NCBI GenBank assembly: GCA_964588305.1
Contig: CAZPOP010000018.1
Coordinates: 1 to 64,000, forward strand
DNA length: 64,000 nucleotides
DNA from: SM1-73 sp964588305
GTDB lineage: Bacteria > Zixibacteria > MSB-5A5 > SM1-73
Reading direction: 5' to 3'
Both the position numbers and the translations under genes were made by a program. Positions 44,423-53,021 of the stretch are shown here, piece by piece. The notes beneath the pieces were generated by a model that worked only from the letters and a program-made list of their open reading frames with translations, searched no databases and had not been told where the DNA came from. Positions within the stretch are counted from its first letter, which is position 1. Each line of letters opens with the position of its first letter.

Positions 44423-46201
44423 TTGTCGTTAAGATCCATAAGAAAAAACAAGAATAAAGAAGTCTGTACGATATATCGAGGCACACCCGCCTCTCCCGGG
44501 GTAGCTATTGGAAGGGCGTTTCTCTTGAACCGCGAAACGGTGGAGGTGAAAGAGGAGAAAATTCCGGAGCGCGAGGTGCAGAAGGAGATCCTAAAGTTCA
44601 AAAGAGCTCTGGATGAGACCAAAAAGGAACTCTCTAAGATAAAAGAGAAGGTGGCCAAGAGAATCGATCCGGATCACGCCAAGATCTTTGATGCACAGAT
44701 TATGATCCTGGAGGATGATTTCATCAATGAGTCAGTGATAGAAAGAATGAAGCAGACCAGGAATAATGCAGAGTTCGTTTACAAGAATGTAATAGACCAG
44801 ACCACCCAAACTCTATCCGCCTCTACCGACGAATATCTCAAAGAGAGGATCCTAGACATAAACACGGTGGCCAGCCGTTTGATTTATAATCTTTTGGGCA
44901 TCAAGCATTTGACCCTGCAGAGTATCGACTCGCCTGTGATATTGATCGCCCGAAACCTCTCTCCGGCCGATGTGGTGCACATGAAAAAAGAAAGCATCTT
45001 GGGTTTTGCCACGGACGCTGGTGGGGGCACCTCTCACGTGGCTTTGCTGGCAAAATCCATGGAGATCCCTGCGGTGGTGGGGCTGAAGAACCTTTTCGAC
45101 CAGGTCCAAAGCGATCAAAGTGTAATCCTGGACGGAACCAGAGGTGAGCTGCTCATCTGCCCGGATGAGGAAACTCTCAAAGAATTCGAGAAGAGAAGAA
45201 AATTTATCATCAAAAAAACGGTGGAGCTTTCTGAACTGAAGCTTCTTCCCGCTGAAACGCGCGACCAAAGGAAAATCGAGCTGTCTGCCAACATCGAGCT
45301 TCCCCAGGATACCGCCTCTGCCTTGGAATACGGAGCCGAGGGAATCGGCCTGTTCAGAACCGAGTATTTGTATCTGGCTCAATCTGATCTGCCCACTGAG
45401 GAGGAACAATATCAGGCCTATCAGGAGGTAGCGAATAAGGTTTATCCCAAGCCGGTGATCTTAAGAACGTTTGATCTGGGCGGTGATAAGTTCGATGGTC
45501 ATACCGGGACCCTTTACGAGACCAATCCTTTTTTGGGCTGGAGGGCGATCAGAGCTTGTTTAGACCTTCCTGAGTTCTTCAAGATCCAATTGAGGGCCAT
45601 GCTTAAAGCCAGCGCCAAAAAGAACATAAAAATCATGTTTCCCATGATCTCGGAGGCACAAGAGCTCAAGAAAGCCAAAGCTCTGTTGGAAGAGGCTAAA
45701 GACGAGTTAAGAAAGAAGAGGATTCCTTTTGACGAGAACGTGGAGGTAGGGATAATGGTGGAGATTCCCTCTGCGGCTTTGTCTGCGGATGCCCTGGCAA
45801 AAGAGTCAGACTTCTTCAGCATAGGAACCAATGATCTCATTCAATATACAGTAGCCGTGGATCGGGGAAATGAAAGGATAGCCCATCTCTATCAGGGATT
45901 ACATCCCGGGGTATTGAAGCTGATCAAGCAGACCATTGACGCCGGGCACAGAAATGGCATTTGGGTAGGGCTGTGCGGGGAAATGGGTGGAGATCCGCTG
46001 GCCACCATCCTTCTGGTGGGAATGGGGGTGGATGAACTCTCCACTAGTGCCATGGCCATCCCGGAGATAAAGAAGATAATCCGATCCATAACCTTCGAAG
46101 AGGCGCAAGAGCTGGCGCAGAAGGTTCTTAATCTTTCTACCATTGATGAGATCAAAAAGGTTCTGATAGAGGATTATGCCAAGAGATTTGGAAAAGGATA
46201 A
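44423..46201 (+). CDS. ptsI: phosphoenolpyruvate-protein phosphotransferase (enzyme I)
   Basis: About 593 residues. It phosphorylates HPr with PEP. Start TTG 44423 is preferred because GAGGAG precedes it and begins right at the ptsH stop; the open frame runs 63 bases further into ptsH. Motifs: GTPASPGVAIG near the N-terminus, phospho-His in GGGTSHVALLAKSMEIPAVVG (His about 205), RTEYLYL, GTNDLIQYTVAVDRGN (PEP site) and the active-site Cys in CGEMGGDP. Full length. Both ptsH and ptsI use TTG and abut, so they are an operon with coupled, modest translation. Confidence 0.95.
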   Translation: MSLRSIRKNKNKEVCTIYRGTPASPGVAIGRAFLLNRETVEVKEEKIPEREVQKEILKFKRALDETKKELSKIKEKVAKRIDPDHAKIFDAQIMILEDDFINESVIERMKQTRNNAEFVYKNVIDQTTQTLSASTDEYLKERILDINTVASRLIYNLLGIKHLTLQSIDSPVILIARNLSPADVVHMKKESILGFATDAGGGTSHVALLAKSMEIPAVVGLKNLFDQVQSDQSVILDGTRGELLICPDEETLKEFEKRRKFIIKKTVELSELKLLPAETRDQRKIELSANIELPQDTASALEYGAEGIGLFRTEYLYLAQSDLPTEEEQYQAYQEVANKVYPKPVILRTFDLGGDKFDGHTGTLYETNPFLGWRAIRACLDLPEFFKIQLRAMLKASAKKNIKIMFPMISEAQELKKAKALLEEAKDELRKKRIPFDENVEVGIMVEIPSAALSADALAKESDFFSIGTNDLIQYTVAVDRGNERIAHLYQGLHPGVLKLIKQTIDAGHRNGIWVGLCGEMGGDPLATILLVGMGVDELSTSAMAIPEIKKIIRSITFEEAQELAQKVLNLSTIDEIKKVLIEDYAKRFGKG

Positions 46202-46239
46202 CAAGGGGAAATTGGAATAAACCTGTATGCTCCTCCGAG

Positions 46240-47367
46240 ATGTCAAAATACAAGTCCAGACACAGGGAGGTCAAAGACTTTGAGGATAGTCAAACCATGC
46301 ACCTTTTAGACGAAACAAACGAAATCAAAAAGATCGATCCAAAGGGCATGTATGATCTGATCTATCAATTCCCTTCCCAATTTGAGGATGCTTCAAATAT
46401 CGCAGGGGCGGCCGAACTGCCGGACTGGAACGCTAGCGGAATAGAAAACATAGTCTTAGCCGGGTTAGGTGGATCAGCCATCGGTGGCGATTTGGTGCGT
46501 TCCTATTTGGCTGAGAGACTAAATATCCCGTTCTTTATCTGCAGAAATTACACCTTGCCCCGTTTTGTGGGCGAGTCTTCCCTGATCTTCATCTCCAGTT
46601 ATTCCGGAAACACCGAGGAGACGCTTTCAGCTTATGATGATGCGCTTAACAGAAAGGCCATGATTCTCGCCCTCTCCACGGGCGGAAAGGTAGAAGAAAA
46701 ATCCCTTCAGAATAAAATCACCTGGGTAAATATACCCAAGGGCTTCCCCCCGCGAGCTGCCCTGGGATATTCCTTCGTTCCGGTATTGGTGATGTTGGAA
46801 AAGCTGGGATTTGTTGAAGGCGAAAAAGCTCTAATAAAAAGAACCGGAGAATTTCTAAGCTCAAATAGGTTGAGATACGGACTGGAGTCGGGAGTTCGGG
46901 AAAATCCTGCCAAGAGAATCGCTTTGGAGCTTCACCAGAAGCTGCCCATAATCTATGCCGCAACCGACCATTTTGACGCGGTCTCCACCAGATGGAAAGG
47001 GCAAATTTGTGAAAATGCCAAAATGCTGGCGTTCAACAACGTCTTTCCCGAATTCAACCATAACGAGCTGGTGGGGTGGAAAATCTTATCTGAGTATCGA
47101 GACAATCTGATCGTGGTTATCCTGAAAGACCAAGACGATCATCCTCGCGTCAAAAGCAGGATGGAAATCGTCAAAAGGATCATAGAGAAAGAGAAGGTGA
47201 AAGTATTGGAGGTCGAAAGTTCCGGAGAGACCCTTCTCTCTCGCATCTTCTCTCTGATTCAATTGGGCGATTTCGCCAGCTTCTATTTAGCTATCCTCAA
47301 TAGAGAAGATCCCACTCCGGTCAAGGTGATAGACCTCTTGAAAAATGAACTGGCAAAAACCAAGTAA
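46240..47367 (+). CDS. bifunctional phosphoglucose/phosphomannose isomerase
   Basis: 375 residues. SIS-domain enzyme: IVLAGLGGSAIGGDL (first SIS strand and loop), ISSYSGNTEETLSAYDDA (sugar-phosphate binding), then the second half with YAATDHFDAVSTRWKGQICENAK and FPEFNHNELVGW, typical of the PGI/PMI type first found in Aeropyrum, Pyrobaculum and several bacteria. It interconverts glucose-6-P or mannose-6-P with fructose-6-P. Start could be Met20 (46297), which has GAGGA ten bases before it; no site precedes 46240. It follows ptsI by 38 bases. Confidence 0.88.
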   Translation: MSKYKSRHREVKDFEDSQTMHLLDETNEIKKIDPKGMYDLIYQFPSQFEDASNIAGAAELPDWNASGIENIVLAGLGGSAIGGDLVRSYLAERLNIPFFICRNYTLPRFVGESSLIFISSYSGNTEETLSAYDDALNRKAMILALSTGGKVEEKSLQNKITWVNIPKGFPPRAALGYSFVPVLVMLEKLGFVEGEKALIKRTGEFLSSNRLRYGLESGVRENPAKRIALELHQKLPIIYAATDHFDAVSTRWKGQICENAKMLAFNNVFPEFNHNELVGWKILSEYRDNLIVVILKDQDDHPRVKSRMEIVKRIIEKEKVKVLEVESSGETLLSRIFSLIQLGDFASFYLAILNREDPTPVKVIDLLKNELAKTK

Positions 47368-47493
47368 GAACTTAGCCGTACGCTTAAGGAGACAAGGCCG
47401 GGCAGATCAAAGCTGGGGCCATCGTTCTACTTTGAACAACCCCGTCATTACTTCTAATAACTTCAGGACCACTCTTCCCTTTGCTTTTTTTAA

Positions 47494-47522
47494 TTGACAG
47501 TTAGGCAATTTGCCGCTTTATT
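47494..47522 (+). promoter_or_regulatory. sigma-70-like promoter for the lipoprotein gene
   Basis: TTGACA (47494-47499), 17 bases, TTTATT (47517-47522). Start about 47530, roughly 120 bases before the ATG at 47653. The rest of the 47368-47652 gap shows no gene. Confidence 0.5.
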
Positions 47523-47652
47523 GAAGGCACAACCAAAGCTCCATCAGCGACGGTGTTCGATGGGGAGGATCATTTGTCATTGCAGCGTCTTGGTAAGGTT
47601 TCGCGGGGATGGGCGTACTTAACCAGATGGCGAACCGAGAGTGAATATAACG

Positions 47653-48036
47653 ATGAACCACACCATGTGTCGGAAGTTGGTATCCATTGTCGTCCTATTG
47701 AGCTTGGTCTCCTATTTGGGCGGCTGTACCAGCATGAGGTATGTCTCGCCTGAAGAGGCTTCCGAACTGGGGCAAAAATCCAGCGTCTGGGTAACCATGA
47801 CCAACGGAACCCAGTTGGAGATTAAGGATCCAAAGGTTGAGCATTCCAGGTTAGTCGGCTACGTCGACCAAGAAGGCTACAAGGAAATAGACCTCTCTGA
47901 GATCGAATCGTTGGGGATCAAGGAACCGGATGAGAGGAAAACCGTGATTCTGGGGGTGATAGCGGTTACCGGGGCTTTCATCCTGGTTTGGGTTCTGAGC
48001 AGCGGCGACGGAGACTCCGAACCTTGCAGCACGTGA
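47653..48036 (+). CDS. small lipoprotein of unknown function
   Basis: About 127 residues. A type II signal sequence ends in the lipobox LGGC (LVSIVVLLSLVSYLGGC), so lipidation at that Cys is expected. The mature part has short strands (WVTMTNGTQLEIKDPKVEHSR, KEIDLSEIESLGI) resembling the repeat units of the protein at 59203, then a hydrophobic helix TVILGVIAVTGAFILVWVL near the C-terminus, unusual for a lipoprotein. GTG at 47641 is an alternative start. Confidence 0.65.
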   Translation: MNHTMCRKLVSIVVLLSLVSYLGGCTSMRYVSPEEASELGQKSSVWVTMTNGTQLEIKDPKVEHSRLVGYVDQEGYKEIDLSEIESLGIKEPDERKTVILGVIAVTGAFILVWVLSSGDGDSEPCST

Positions 48037-48237
48037 TAGCGATTCGGGAGGCGGCGGGTCCGCCTTGAAAAACCAGGCGCAGCGATGAATCCAGGATGAT
48101 GTCACGCCATACTGCTAAGCATATTGCTTCGACGTTATCCCCAATACCCAGGATCCCCAAGGTTCGTGAGTTCAAGGATCAGATCGGGCGAATTCGGAAA
48201 TGAAAGAACAGCACTTCACGAGGTTTGAAAGCGTTCA

Positions 48238-48650
48238 ATGAAAAACAGATTCATTTCACATTACAAGATTCTCGAAAAACTCGGTGAAGGCGGCATGTCC
48301 CAAAACTGCCCACGAGTCCAGCACTTGGTAGAACGAGTGGTTGCAGTTCTGAGGATCCCGCTGAAGCGGAAGCGGGAGGTGTGGTCTGCAAGACCCGGGA
48401 CACCAAGCTGGATCGGACAGTAGCTCTGAAGTTTTTGCCCAAACATCTTTTGTGTGGCAAAGCGGCTGCGAGGAGATTCTCGAATGAAACCAGAACCACA
48501 TCGGTATTAGATCACCCCGTAACCACCATTCATGAAATGGTACAAAGTGAATGCTCAGTCCACACGGAGCATGTTGAGGGAAAACCCATAAAGCAGCTCT
48601 TGTTCGTCAGAGACACATCCCTGACGGACCGTCGATGTCCGTGGCGCTGA
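48238..48650 (+). pseudogene. Ser/Thr protein kinase fragment with an 80-bp insertion
   Basis: The start FISHYKILEKLGEGGM matches the N-lobe of the kinase at 50849. Right after ATG 48295-48297, eighty bases (48298-48377) are inserted relative to that copy. Then homology resumes in another frame: DTKLDRTVALKFLPKHLL, followed by a degenerate stretch to about VEGKPIKQLL. The insert begins TCCC and ends GGGA and has a TCCCGC...GCGGGA stem. Only the first ~120 residues of a kinase remain. Non-functional. Confidence 0.8.
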
Positions 48651-48704
48651 AGTAGATAGAAGTAACGAACGAGGGCCAAGTTGCCAACGATAGGAGGACT
48701 GGCC

Positions 48705-50123
48705 ATGGCTAGTACTGATGAGCTTATCCAGCGAGCCCAAAAAGCGGCTACTGCTTTCAGAGAATTAGACCAGTCTAAAACGGATCGCATTGCACGGGCG
48801 GTCTATCTGGCAGCGATGGATAACCGTGTCCGTCTCGCCATAATGGCGGCTGAGGAAACTGGCATGGGCTTTGGGCCACATAAAGTTATCAAGAATGCCA
48901 TCGCCAGCCAGTTGGTGTACGAGGACATCAAAAACCAGAAGACGGTGGGTGTCATCTCTGAGGATTCATTTTCGGGCATCATCGAAATGGCCCAGCCATT
49001 GGGCCCGATTCTGGCATTGATTCCAGCGATCAATCCCACGTCCACCACCATCTTCAAGATTCTCATTACCATGAAAACCCGCAATCCGGTGATTATCAGT
49101 GGCAATGCGATAGCCAAAAACTGCGTGGCGGAAACTGCTCGGGTCTGTTACGAATCAGCGCTGAAGGCAGGCGCACCTGAGCATTGCGTCCAGTGGTTGA
49201 CCAAACCCAACCCCAAGATGACGAAGGAGTTGATGAGCCATCGTGGGCTGGCGCTCATTTTGGCCACCGGTGCAGGTGAATTGGTCAAAGCAAGCTATAG
49301 CTCTGGCACGCCGACAATAGGAGTTGGATCCGGCAATGTACCGGTTTACATTGGCACCACCGCCGATATCCCCTTCGCCGTTCAGAATATCTTGATGTCC
49401 AAAACGTTTGACAACGGTTCCATATGTGCCAGCGAGCAGGCTATCGTGGTTAGGAGTGCGATCGCTGAAAAGGTGATGGCGGAGTTCAAGATGCAAAAAG
49501 CTTACCTTTTGTCGCCGGAGGAAATCGAAAAAGTCGGTCGTATCGCTTATGACAGACAAAGGGAGATGATGTTGGCTGCGGTGGTGGGCCAGTCGGTTCA
49601 GCGGATTGCGGAGATGGCCGGCATCCAGGTGCCTCTGGATGCCTCGGTTCTTGTGGCAAAGCTCGATGAGGTTTCCCCCAAGCAACCGCTGTCCGCGGAA
49701 ATTCTGGCACCCATTCTCGCATTCTATGTTGAAGAAACCTTTGAAGCCGCCATTGCCCGCTGCATGGAAATCACCCGCTTTGGAGGCATCGGCCACACAG
49801 CGGTGATCTATTCCAACAACCCGGAGCGGATCGAATACTTCTCCAGAAATCTTGATGTCGCCCGGATCTTGGTCAACACTCCATCCACCCAGGGAGCACT
49901 GGGAGGGATGTTCAATACCCTATCGCCTTCTTTCACCTTGAGTTGCGGTTCCGGCGGGAAAAACAGTACCACCGACAACATCTCCACACGCCATTTGTTG
50001 AACATCCATCGGATATGTCGACGTCGGGTAAACCAGCGCTGGAAAAATATCGATCACCGGAAGTATCTGGATGAGTCACTGACAGCCGAGGAAATCGAAA
50101 GAGAATTCAACAAGAACACATAG
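48705..50123 (+). CDS. CoA-acylating aldehyde dehydrogenase (AdhE N-domain/EutE-like)
   Basis: 472 residues from ATG 48705, which has AGGAGG nine bases upstream (the frame opens at 48681). It reduces acetyl-CoA to acetaldehyde or the reverse. Features: nucleotide-binding PLGPILALIPAINPTSTT, GVGSGNVPVYI and catalytic Cys241 in FDNGSICASEQAIV. The closing GTGGSTTDNIS-like segment is CGSGGKNSTTDNIS. It is a stand-alone ALDH domain: the iron alcohol dehydrogenase half of AdhE is absent. No microcompartment shell genes are near. Lying between two kinase copies and MITEs it looks like an acquired cargo gene (inference). Confidence 0.88.
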   Translation: MASTDELIQRAQKAATAFRELDQSKTDRIARAVYLAAMDNRVRLAIMAAEETGMGFGPHKVIKNAIASQLVYEDIKNQKTVGVISEDSFSGIIEMAQPLGPILALIPAINPTSTTIFKILITMKTRNPVIISGNAIAKNCVAETARVCYESALKAGAPEHCVQWLTKPNPKMTKELMSHRGLALILATGAGELVKASYSSGTPTIGVGSGNVPVYIGTTADIPFAVQNILMSKTFDNGSICASEQAIVVRSAIAEKVMAEFKMQKAYLLSPEEIEKVGRIAYDRQREMMLAAVVGQSVQRIAEMAGIQVPLDASVLVAKLDEVSPKQPLSAEILAPILAFYVEETFEAAIARCMEITRFGGIGHTAVIYSNNPERIEYFSRNLDVARILVNTPSTQGALGGMFNTLSPSFTLSCGSGGKNSTTDNISTRHLLNIHRICRRRVNQRWKNIDHRKYLDESLTAEEIEREFNKNT

Positions 50124-50187
50124 AAGTTGTTGTCCTCATTATTATGAGAAGATATTTGATGTGATCGGCAAAAATACATCACAGGAT

Positions 50188-50270
50188 GAACTCACCCTAA
50201 TCCCTCTCTCACAGAGAGAGGGACTTAACTCCCCTTCTCTTGCCAAGACAAGGGGATGGGGGATGAGTTC
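50188..50270. repeat. 82-bp palindromic unit A
   Basis: Ends GAACTCACCC / GGATGAGTTC; inner hairpins CCCTCTCTC-aca-GAGAGAGGG and CCCCTTCTCTT...AAGGGG. Confidence 0.85.
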
Positions 50271-50283
50271 CAGGACACAGGAT

Positions 50284-50365
50284 GAACTCACCCTAAATCC
50301 CTCTCTTAAAAAGAGAGGGACTTTACCCCTTCTCTTCACAAGAGAAGGGGTCAGGGGATGAGTTC
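50284..50365. repeat. 82-bp palindromic unit B
   Basis: Same ends GAACTCACCC / GGATGAGTTC; inner CCCTCTCTT-aaaa-AGAGAGGG and CCCCTTCTCTT-caca-AGAGAAGGGG. Tandem with unit A, 13 bases between. Confidence 0.85.
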
Positions 50366-50379
50366 AGGAACAGATTGAC

Positions 50380-50823
50380 ATGAAGAAAAACATAATCGAA
50401 GTGGCCAAAAGACTATGTCGAGATTTACGGAAGAGATCTACCCGCAGTGAACAGCTATTCTGGTGTGCAGTTCGGAACAGAAAAGTGTTAGGGAAGAAGT
50501 TTCTTCGCCAGTATCCCATATTCTTTCAGTACATGGACAAGGAAACTTTCTTTGTCGCAGATTTCTATTGTCATGAAAACTGATTGGTGCTGGAGATTGA
50601 CGGTAAGAGTCACGACTATCAGAAAGAGCACGATGAGTTAAGGACATACATAATCAATAATCTGGAAATTGAAGTTGTCCGATTCAAAAATGAAGAGATT
50701 GAGAAGGGCATGAGCAGTGTGTTAGAGAGACTCAGGCAGGTTTTAACTCACCCTAAATTCCTCTCTCAAAAAGAGAGGGACCTTAACTCCCCTTCTCTTC
50801 GTAAGAGAAGTGGACGGGGATGA
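50380..50823 (+). pseudogene. DUF559 (Vsr-like) endonuclease, nonsense-mutated
   Basis: The frame reads KNIIEVAKRLCRDLRKRSTRSEQLFW...KFLRQYPI...FFVADFYCHEN, then a TGA at 50581-50583, and continues in the same frame with LVLEIDGKSHDYQKEHDELRTYIIN and VVRFKNEEI. Joined, it is a normal ~115-residue DUF559 domain; the stop falls where relatives have Lys or Arg, so CGA to TGA is likely. The PD-(D/E)XK-type core (DFYC...LEIDGKSH) is otherwise intact. The last ~25 codons lie in repeat unit C. Function in the family is unproven. Confidence 0.8.
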
Positions 50824-50826
50824 GTT
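50745..50826. repeat. 82-bp palindromic unit C
   Basis: AACTCACCC / GGATGAGTT ends; inner CCTCTCTC-aaaa-AGAGAGGG and CCCCTTCTCTTcgtAAGAGAAG. Overlaps the 3' end of the DUF559 frame and ends 22 bases before the kinase start. Confidence 0.85.
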
Positions 50827-50848
50827 CGACAGCAATGAATTCAAGATT

Positions 50849-51955
50849 ATGATAGGGAAAACGATTTCACATTACAAAATCCTAGAGAAACTTGGCGAGG
50901 GGGGAATGGGTGTGCTATACAAAGCCCAAGACACCAAGCTTGATCGGATAGTTGCTTTGAAATTCCTGCCCAAACACCTTTTGTGTGATGGAGAAGCCAA
51001 GACCAGATTTGTGCACGAAGCTGAAGTTTTATCCGCCTTGTATCATCCCCACATCGCCACCATCTATGAAACGGGTGAAACCGAAGGCGAATGTTTCATT
51101 TCCAGAGCTTACTTCGAAGGGAAGTCCGTCAAAGAGATCACAAGGGAGAAGGCAATTCCGGTTCGGACAGCTCTTGAAATCGCCATTAAGATCGGAGAAG
51201 GCTTGACTGCCGCTCACAGGAAAGGTATCATTCATGGGAACATGAAGTCTAACAATGTGATGCTGACCAAAAAAGGCGGGATCAAGATCACCGATTTCGG
51301 TCTGCCGACCTGGAAACAAAGGTCTGGCGTGACCAACACCGGAGAAACTCTGAGCAGGATTCAGTATATGTCTCCGGAGCAGGCTCGAGGTGGGCAAATA
51401 GATCGTCGAAGCGACATTTTTTCTTTCGGTGCGGTCCTGTATGAGATGATCACCGGACAGATTCCTTTTAAGGGACAAGACGAGACAGCGATTCTCGATT
51501 CGATCGTAAATGATGCGGCTGAACCTTTAGCAAAATATCAGAAGCAGGCCCCAGAGCAACTACAGAGAATTGTGAAAAAACTACTGCAAAAGGATACTGA
51601 GTTCAGGTATCATACCATGGATGAGGTTCTGGCTGATTTAACGGAGTTGAAGCGGGAGTTGATCTCACGGAGACCTTTGGTTTTCAGGAAATTCAGGCCC
51701 AGGTACAAAGGCATCCTGATTCCGGCTTTGATCATATGTTTTGTAATAGCGGTCATTTTGCTTGTCCTCTTGAACAAATATCTGTTAGGTCCGATTTTGC
51801 CAAGGAAGGGCTCTGTTCCCCATCCCCCTCCTATTGGAGCGACGTGGTCCGGAGAGAAAAAGACGAAATGCCGTTTCGGGAATCCATCACAGATACATAT
51901 TGTCGGCTCACATAACTCAGGGGACTTTGAAGGCTCCTTTTCAAAATGCGCTTAG
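50849..51955 (+). CDS. membrane-anchored Ser/Thr kinase-like protein, probable pseudokinase
   Basis: 368 residues from ATG 50849 (MIGKTISHYKILEKLG, the usual start of this family). Kinase fold: LGEGGMGVLYKA (P-loop), VALKFLP (Lys), the C-helix Glu in FVHEAEV, TDFG and the SPE of YMSPEQARG. But the catalytic loop reads IIHGNMKSNN where HRDxKxxN is expected: the proton-acceptor Asp is Asn. One transmembrane helix (LIPALIICFVIAVILLVLL) follows the kinase domain; only about 45 residues come after it, against several hundred TPR or TolB-like residues in many relatives, so the C-terminus looks cut short. Probably inactive as a kinase. Confidence 0.75.
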   Translation: MIGKTISHYKILEKLGEGGMGVLYKAQDTKLDRIVALKFLPKHLLCDGEAKTRFVHEAEVLSALYHPHIATIYETGETEGECFISRAYFEGKSVKEITREKAIPVRTALEIAIKIGEGLTAAHRKGIIHGNMKSNNVMLTKKGGIKITDFGLPTWKQRSGVTNTGETLSRIQYMSPEQARGGQIDRRSDIFSFGAVLYEMITGQIPFKGQDETAILDSIVNDAAEPLAKYQKQAPEQLQRIVKKLLQKDTEFRYHTMDEVLADLTELKRELISRRPLVFRKFRPRYKGILIPALIICFVIAVILLVLLNKYLLGPILPRKGSVPHPPPIGATWSGEKKTKCRFGNPSQIHIVGSHNSGDFEGSFSKCA

Positions 51956-52028
51956 TCGGGCCTAAATTGGAGTCAAGGCGTCAGCCTTCTATTTATCCTG
52001 AAGAGATAACCAGAAGAGGGAGTAACAT

Positions 52029-52601
52029 ATGGCACAAAAGAATTTCTGGACCGTCACTTTCGGTGTACTGCTAATTCTGATTGGATTTCTGGCTCTCTTG
52101 GACAGCTTTGAGATGATTCGCTTCTGGCCCACTCTGGGAAAATTCTGGCCTTTGATTTTGGTGGCTCTGGGCATATGGCTCTTATTGAGAAGAACTTATT
52201 TCTTCTCTGAGAATGCGTTGTCCGTCAAAGAGGGAAAGAAATACTCGAGGGCCTTCGGAGATCTGAAAATAGATGCCAAAGACATAGATCCTCATGGGCT
52301 GGATGCGGAGATGGGCTTCGGCGATATCGAGGTCGATCTCACCAAAGCAAACTTCTCGGACCGGGAAAATATGGTCAACCTTGGTCTGGGGTTCGGAGAC
52401 ATCAAAATTTGGGTGCCAGGCGAGGTTAAGATATCAGCCACCGGAACCTGCGGCGCCGGTGACATCGACATCCTGGGTAAACACGAGGGCGGCCTGGGTA
52501 AACGGGTCGATTATCAGGATGAGGGATACGACACGGTTCAAAGGAAATTGAGGATAATTGCAAAACTGGGATTCGGAGACATCAGAATCTCCCGCGTCTG
52601 A
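52029..52601 (+). CDS. LiaF-like membrane protein (toast-rack domain)
   Basis: 190 residues. Two membrane helices at the N-terminus (FGVLLILIGFLALLDSF, and FWPLILVALGIWLLL), then a repetitive beta-helix-like part with GFGDIEVDL, GLGFGDIKIWVP, GAGDIDIL, GFGDIRIS, typical of DUF2154/LiaF C-terminal domains. In Firmicutes LiaF tunes a cell-envelope stress two-component system; here no LiaRS neighbour is seen, so only a membrane-associated role is inferred. GGGAG lies before the ATG. Confidence 0.7.
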   Translation: MAQKNFWTVTFGVLLILIGFLALLDSFEMIRFWPTLGKFWPLILVALGIWLLLRRTYFFSENALSVKEGKKYSRAFGDLKIDAKDIDPHGLDAEMGFGDIEVDLTKANFSDRENMVNLGLGFGDIKIWVPGEVKISATGTCGAGDIDILGKHEGGLGKRVDYQDEGYDTVQRKLRIIAKLGFGDIRISRV

Positions 52602-52613
52602 TGCAAGACAGAG

Positions 52614-52697
52614 GGAGTGTAAACCTTCAGGTTTACCATTTGGCTGGAGTGTAAACCTTTAGGTTTACCAAGCAAAAGGCAAAGCTTTGCACTCCAG
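52614..52697. repeat. palindromic repeat (CTGGAGTG...CACTCCAG family)
   Basis: A complete element at 52644-52697 has 8-bp ends CTGGAGTG/CACTCCAG and inner GTAAACC-TTT-AGGTTTAC and GCAAAGCTTTGC palindromes. A half copy (GGAGTGTAAACC-TTC-AGGTTTACC) precedes it at 52614-52637. Confidence 0.7.
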
Positions 52698-52739
52698 AAT
52701 CGAATAGTTCAACGAACTCACAATAATTAAGGAGGAATC

Positions 52740-53021
52740 ATGACTCATCCGTCCGAAAAGATTCCGGACATAAAGGTCACGGTGAAAAGCATCAAGGGAA
52801 AATGTTCTTTAGGTCATAAGGTGGGCGAGGAGTTTTTCTTCAAGGGTGGAATAGCTCCGGGTGGATTATGCACCGAAGGAATGTTGACCGTGATTCCCGC
52901 CGCCAGAACCCTGATGTTCGGTGGAACCCACTTCTGGGAAGACGATCCCGATGCCATCTCGGTCTGCTGCCCCGATTCAAAGAATCTGGTGGTCTTCGAG
53001 ATCAGAAGAGCTAAGAGTTGA
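52740..53021 (+). CDS. TIGR04076-family protein
   Basis: 93 residues matching the whole pattern of this small conserved family: VTVKSIKGKCSLGHKVGEEF, the GxxxGGLCTEGM segment, TLMFGGTHFWEDD and AISVCCPDSKNLVVFEI. Four conserved Cys could bind metal. Function unknown in the family. AAGGAGG lies just before the ATG. Confidence 0.8.
   Translation: MTHPSEKIPDIKVTVKSIKGKCSLGHKVGEEFFFKGGIAPGGLCTEGMLTVIPAARTLMFGGTHFWEDDPDAISVCCPDSKNLVVFEIRRAKS

Larger units (their letters stand above)
50188..50826 (+). mobile_element. MITE-bounded unit carrying a DUF559 gene
   Basis: Two units of an 82-83 bp palindromic repeat lie before and one after a DUF559 nuclease pseudogene. The gene starts 14 bases after the second unit and its stop codon is the TGA of the third unit's terminal TGAGTTC. 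The arrangement suggests repeats and gene move or spread together; this is inference. Confidence 0.5.

Noticed and set aside
50581..50583. TGA in the DUF559 frame as a recoded codon (Sec or Trp/Gly)
   Set aside because: Relatives have Lys/Arg there, no SECIS-like hairpin is seen, and TGA is used as a normal stop by intact genes in the window.
50188..50826. Three regularly built repeats as a CRISPR-like array
   Set aside because: Units are 82-bp palindromes with unequal spacing (13 and 379 bases), one overlapping a gene; no spacers or cas genes.
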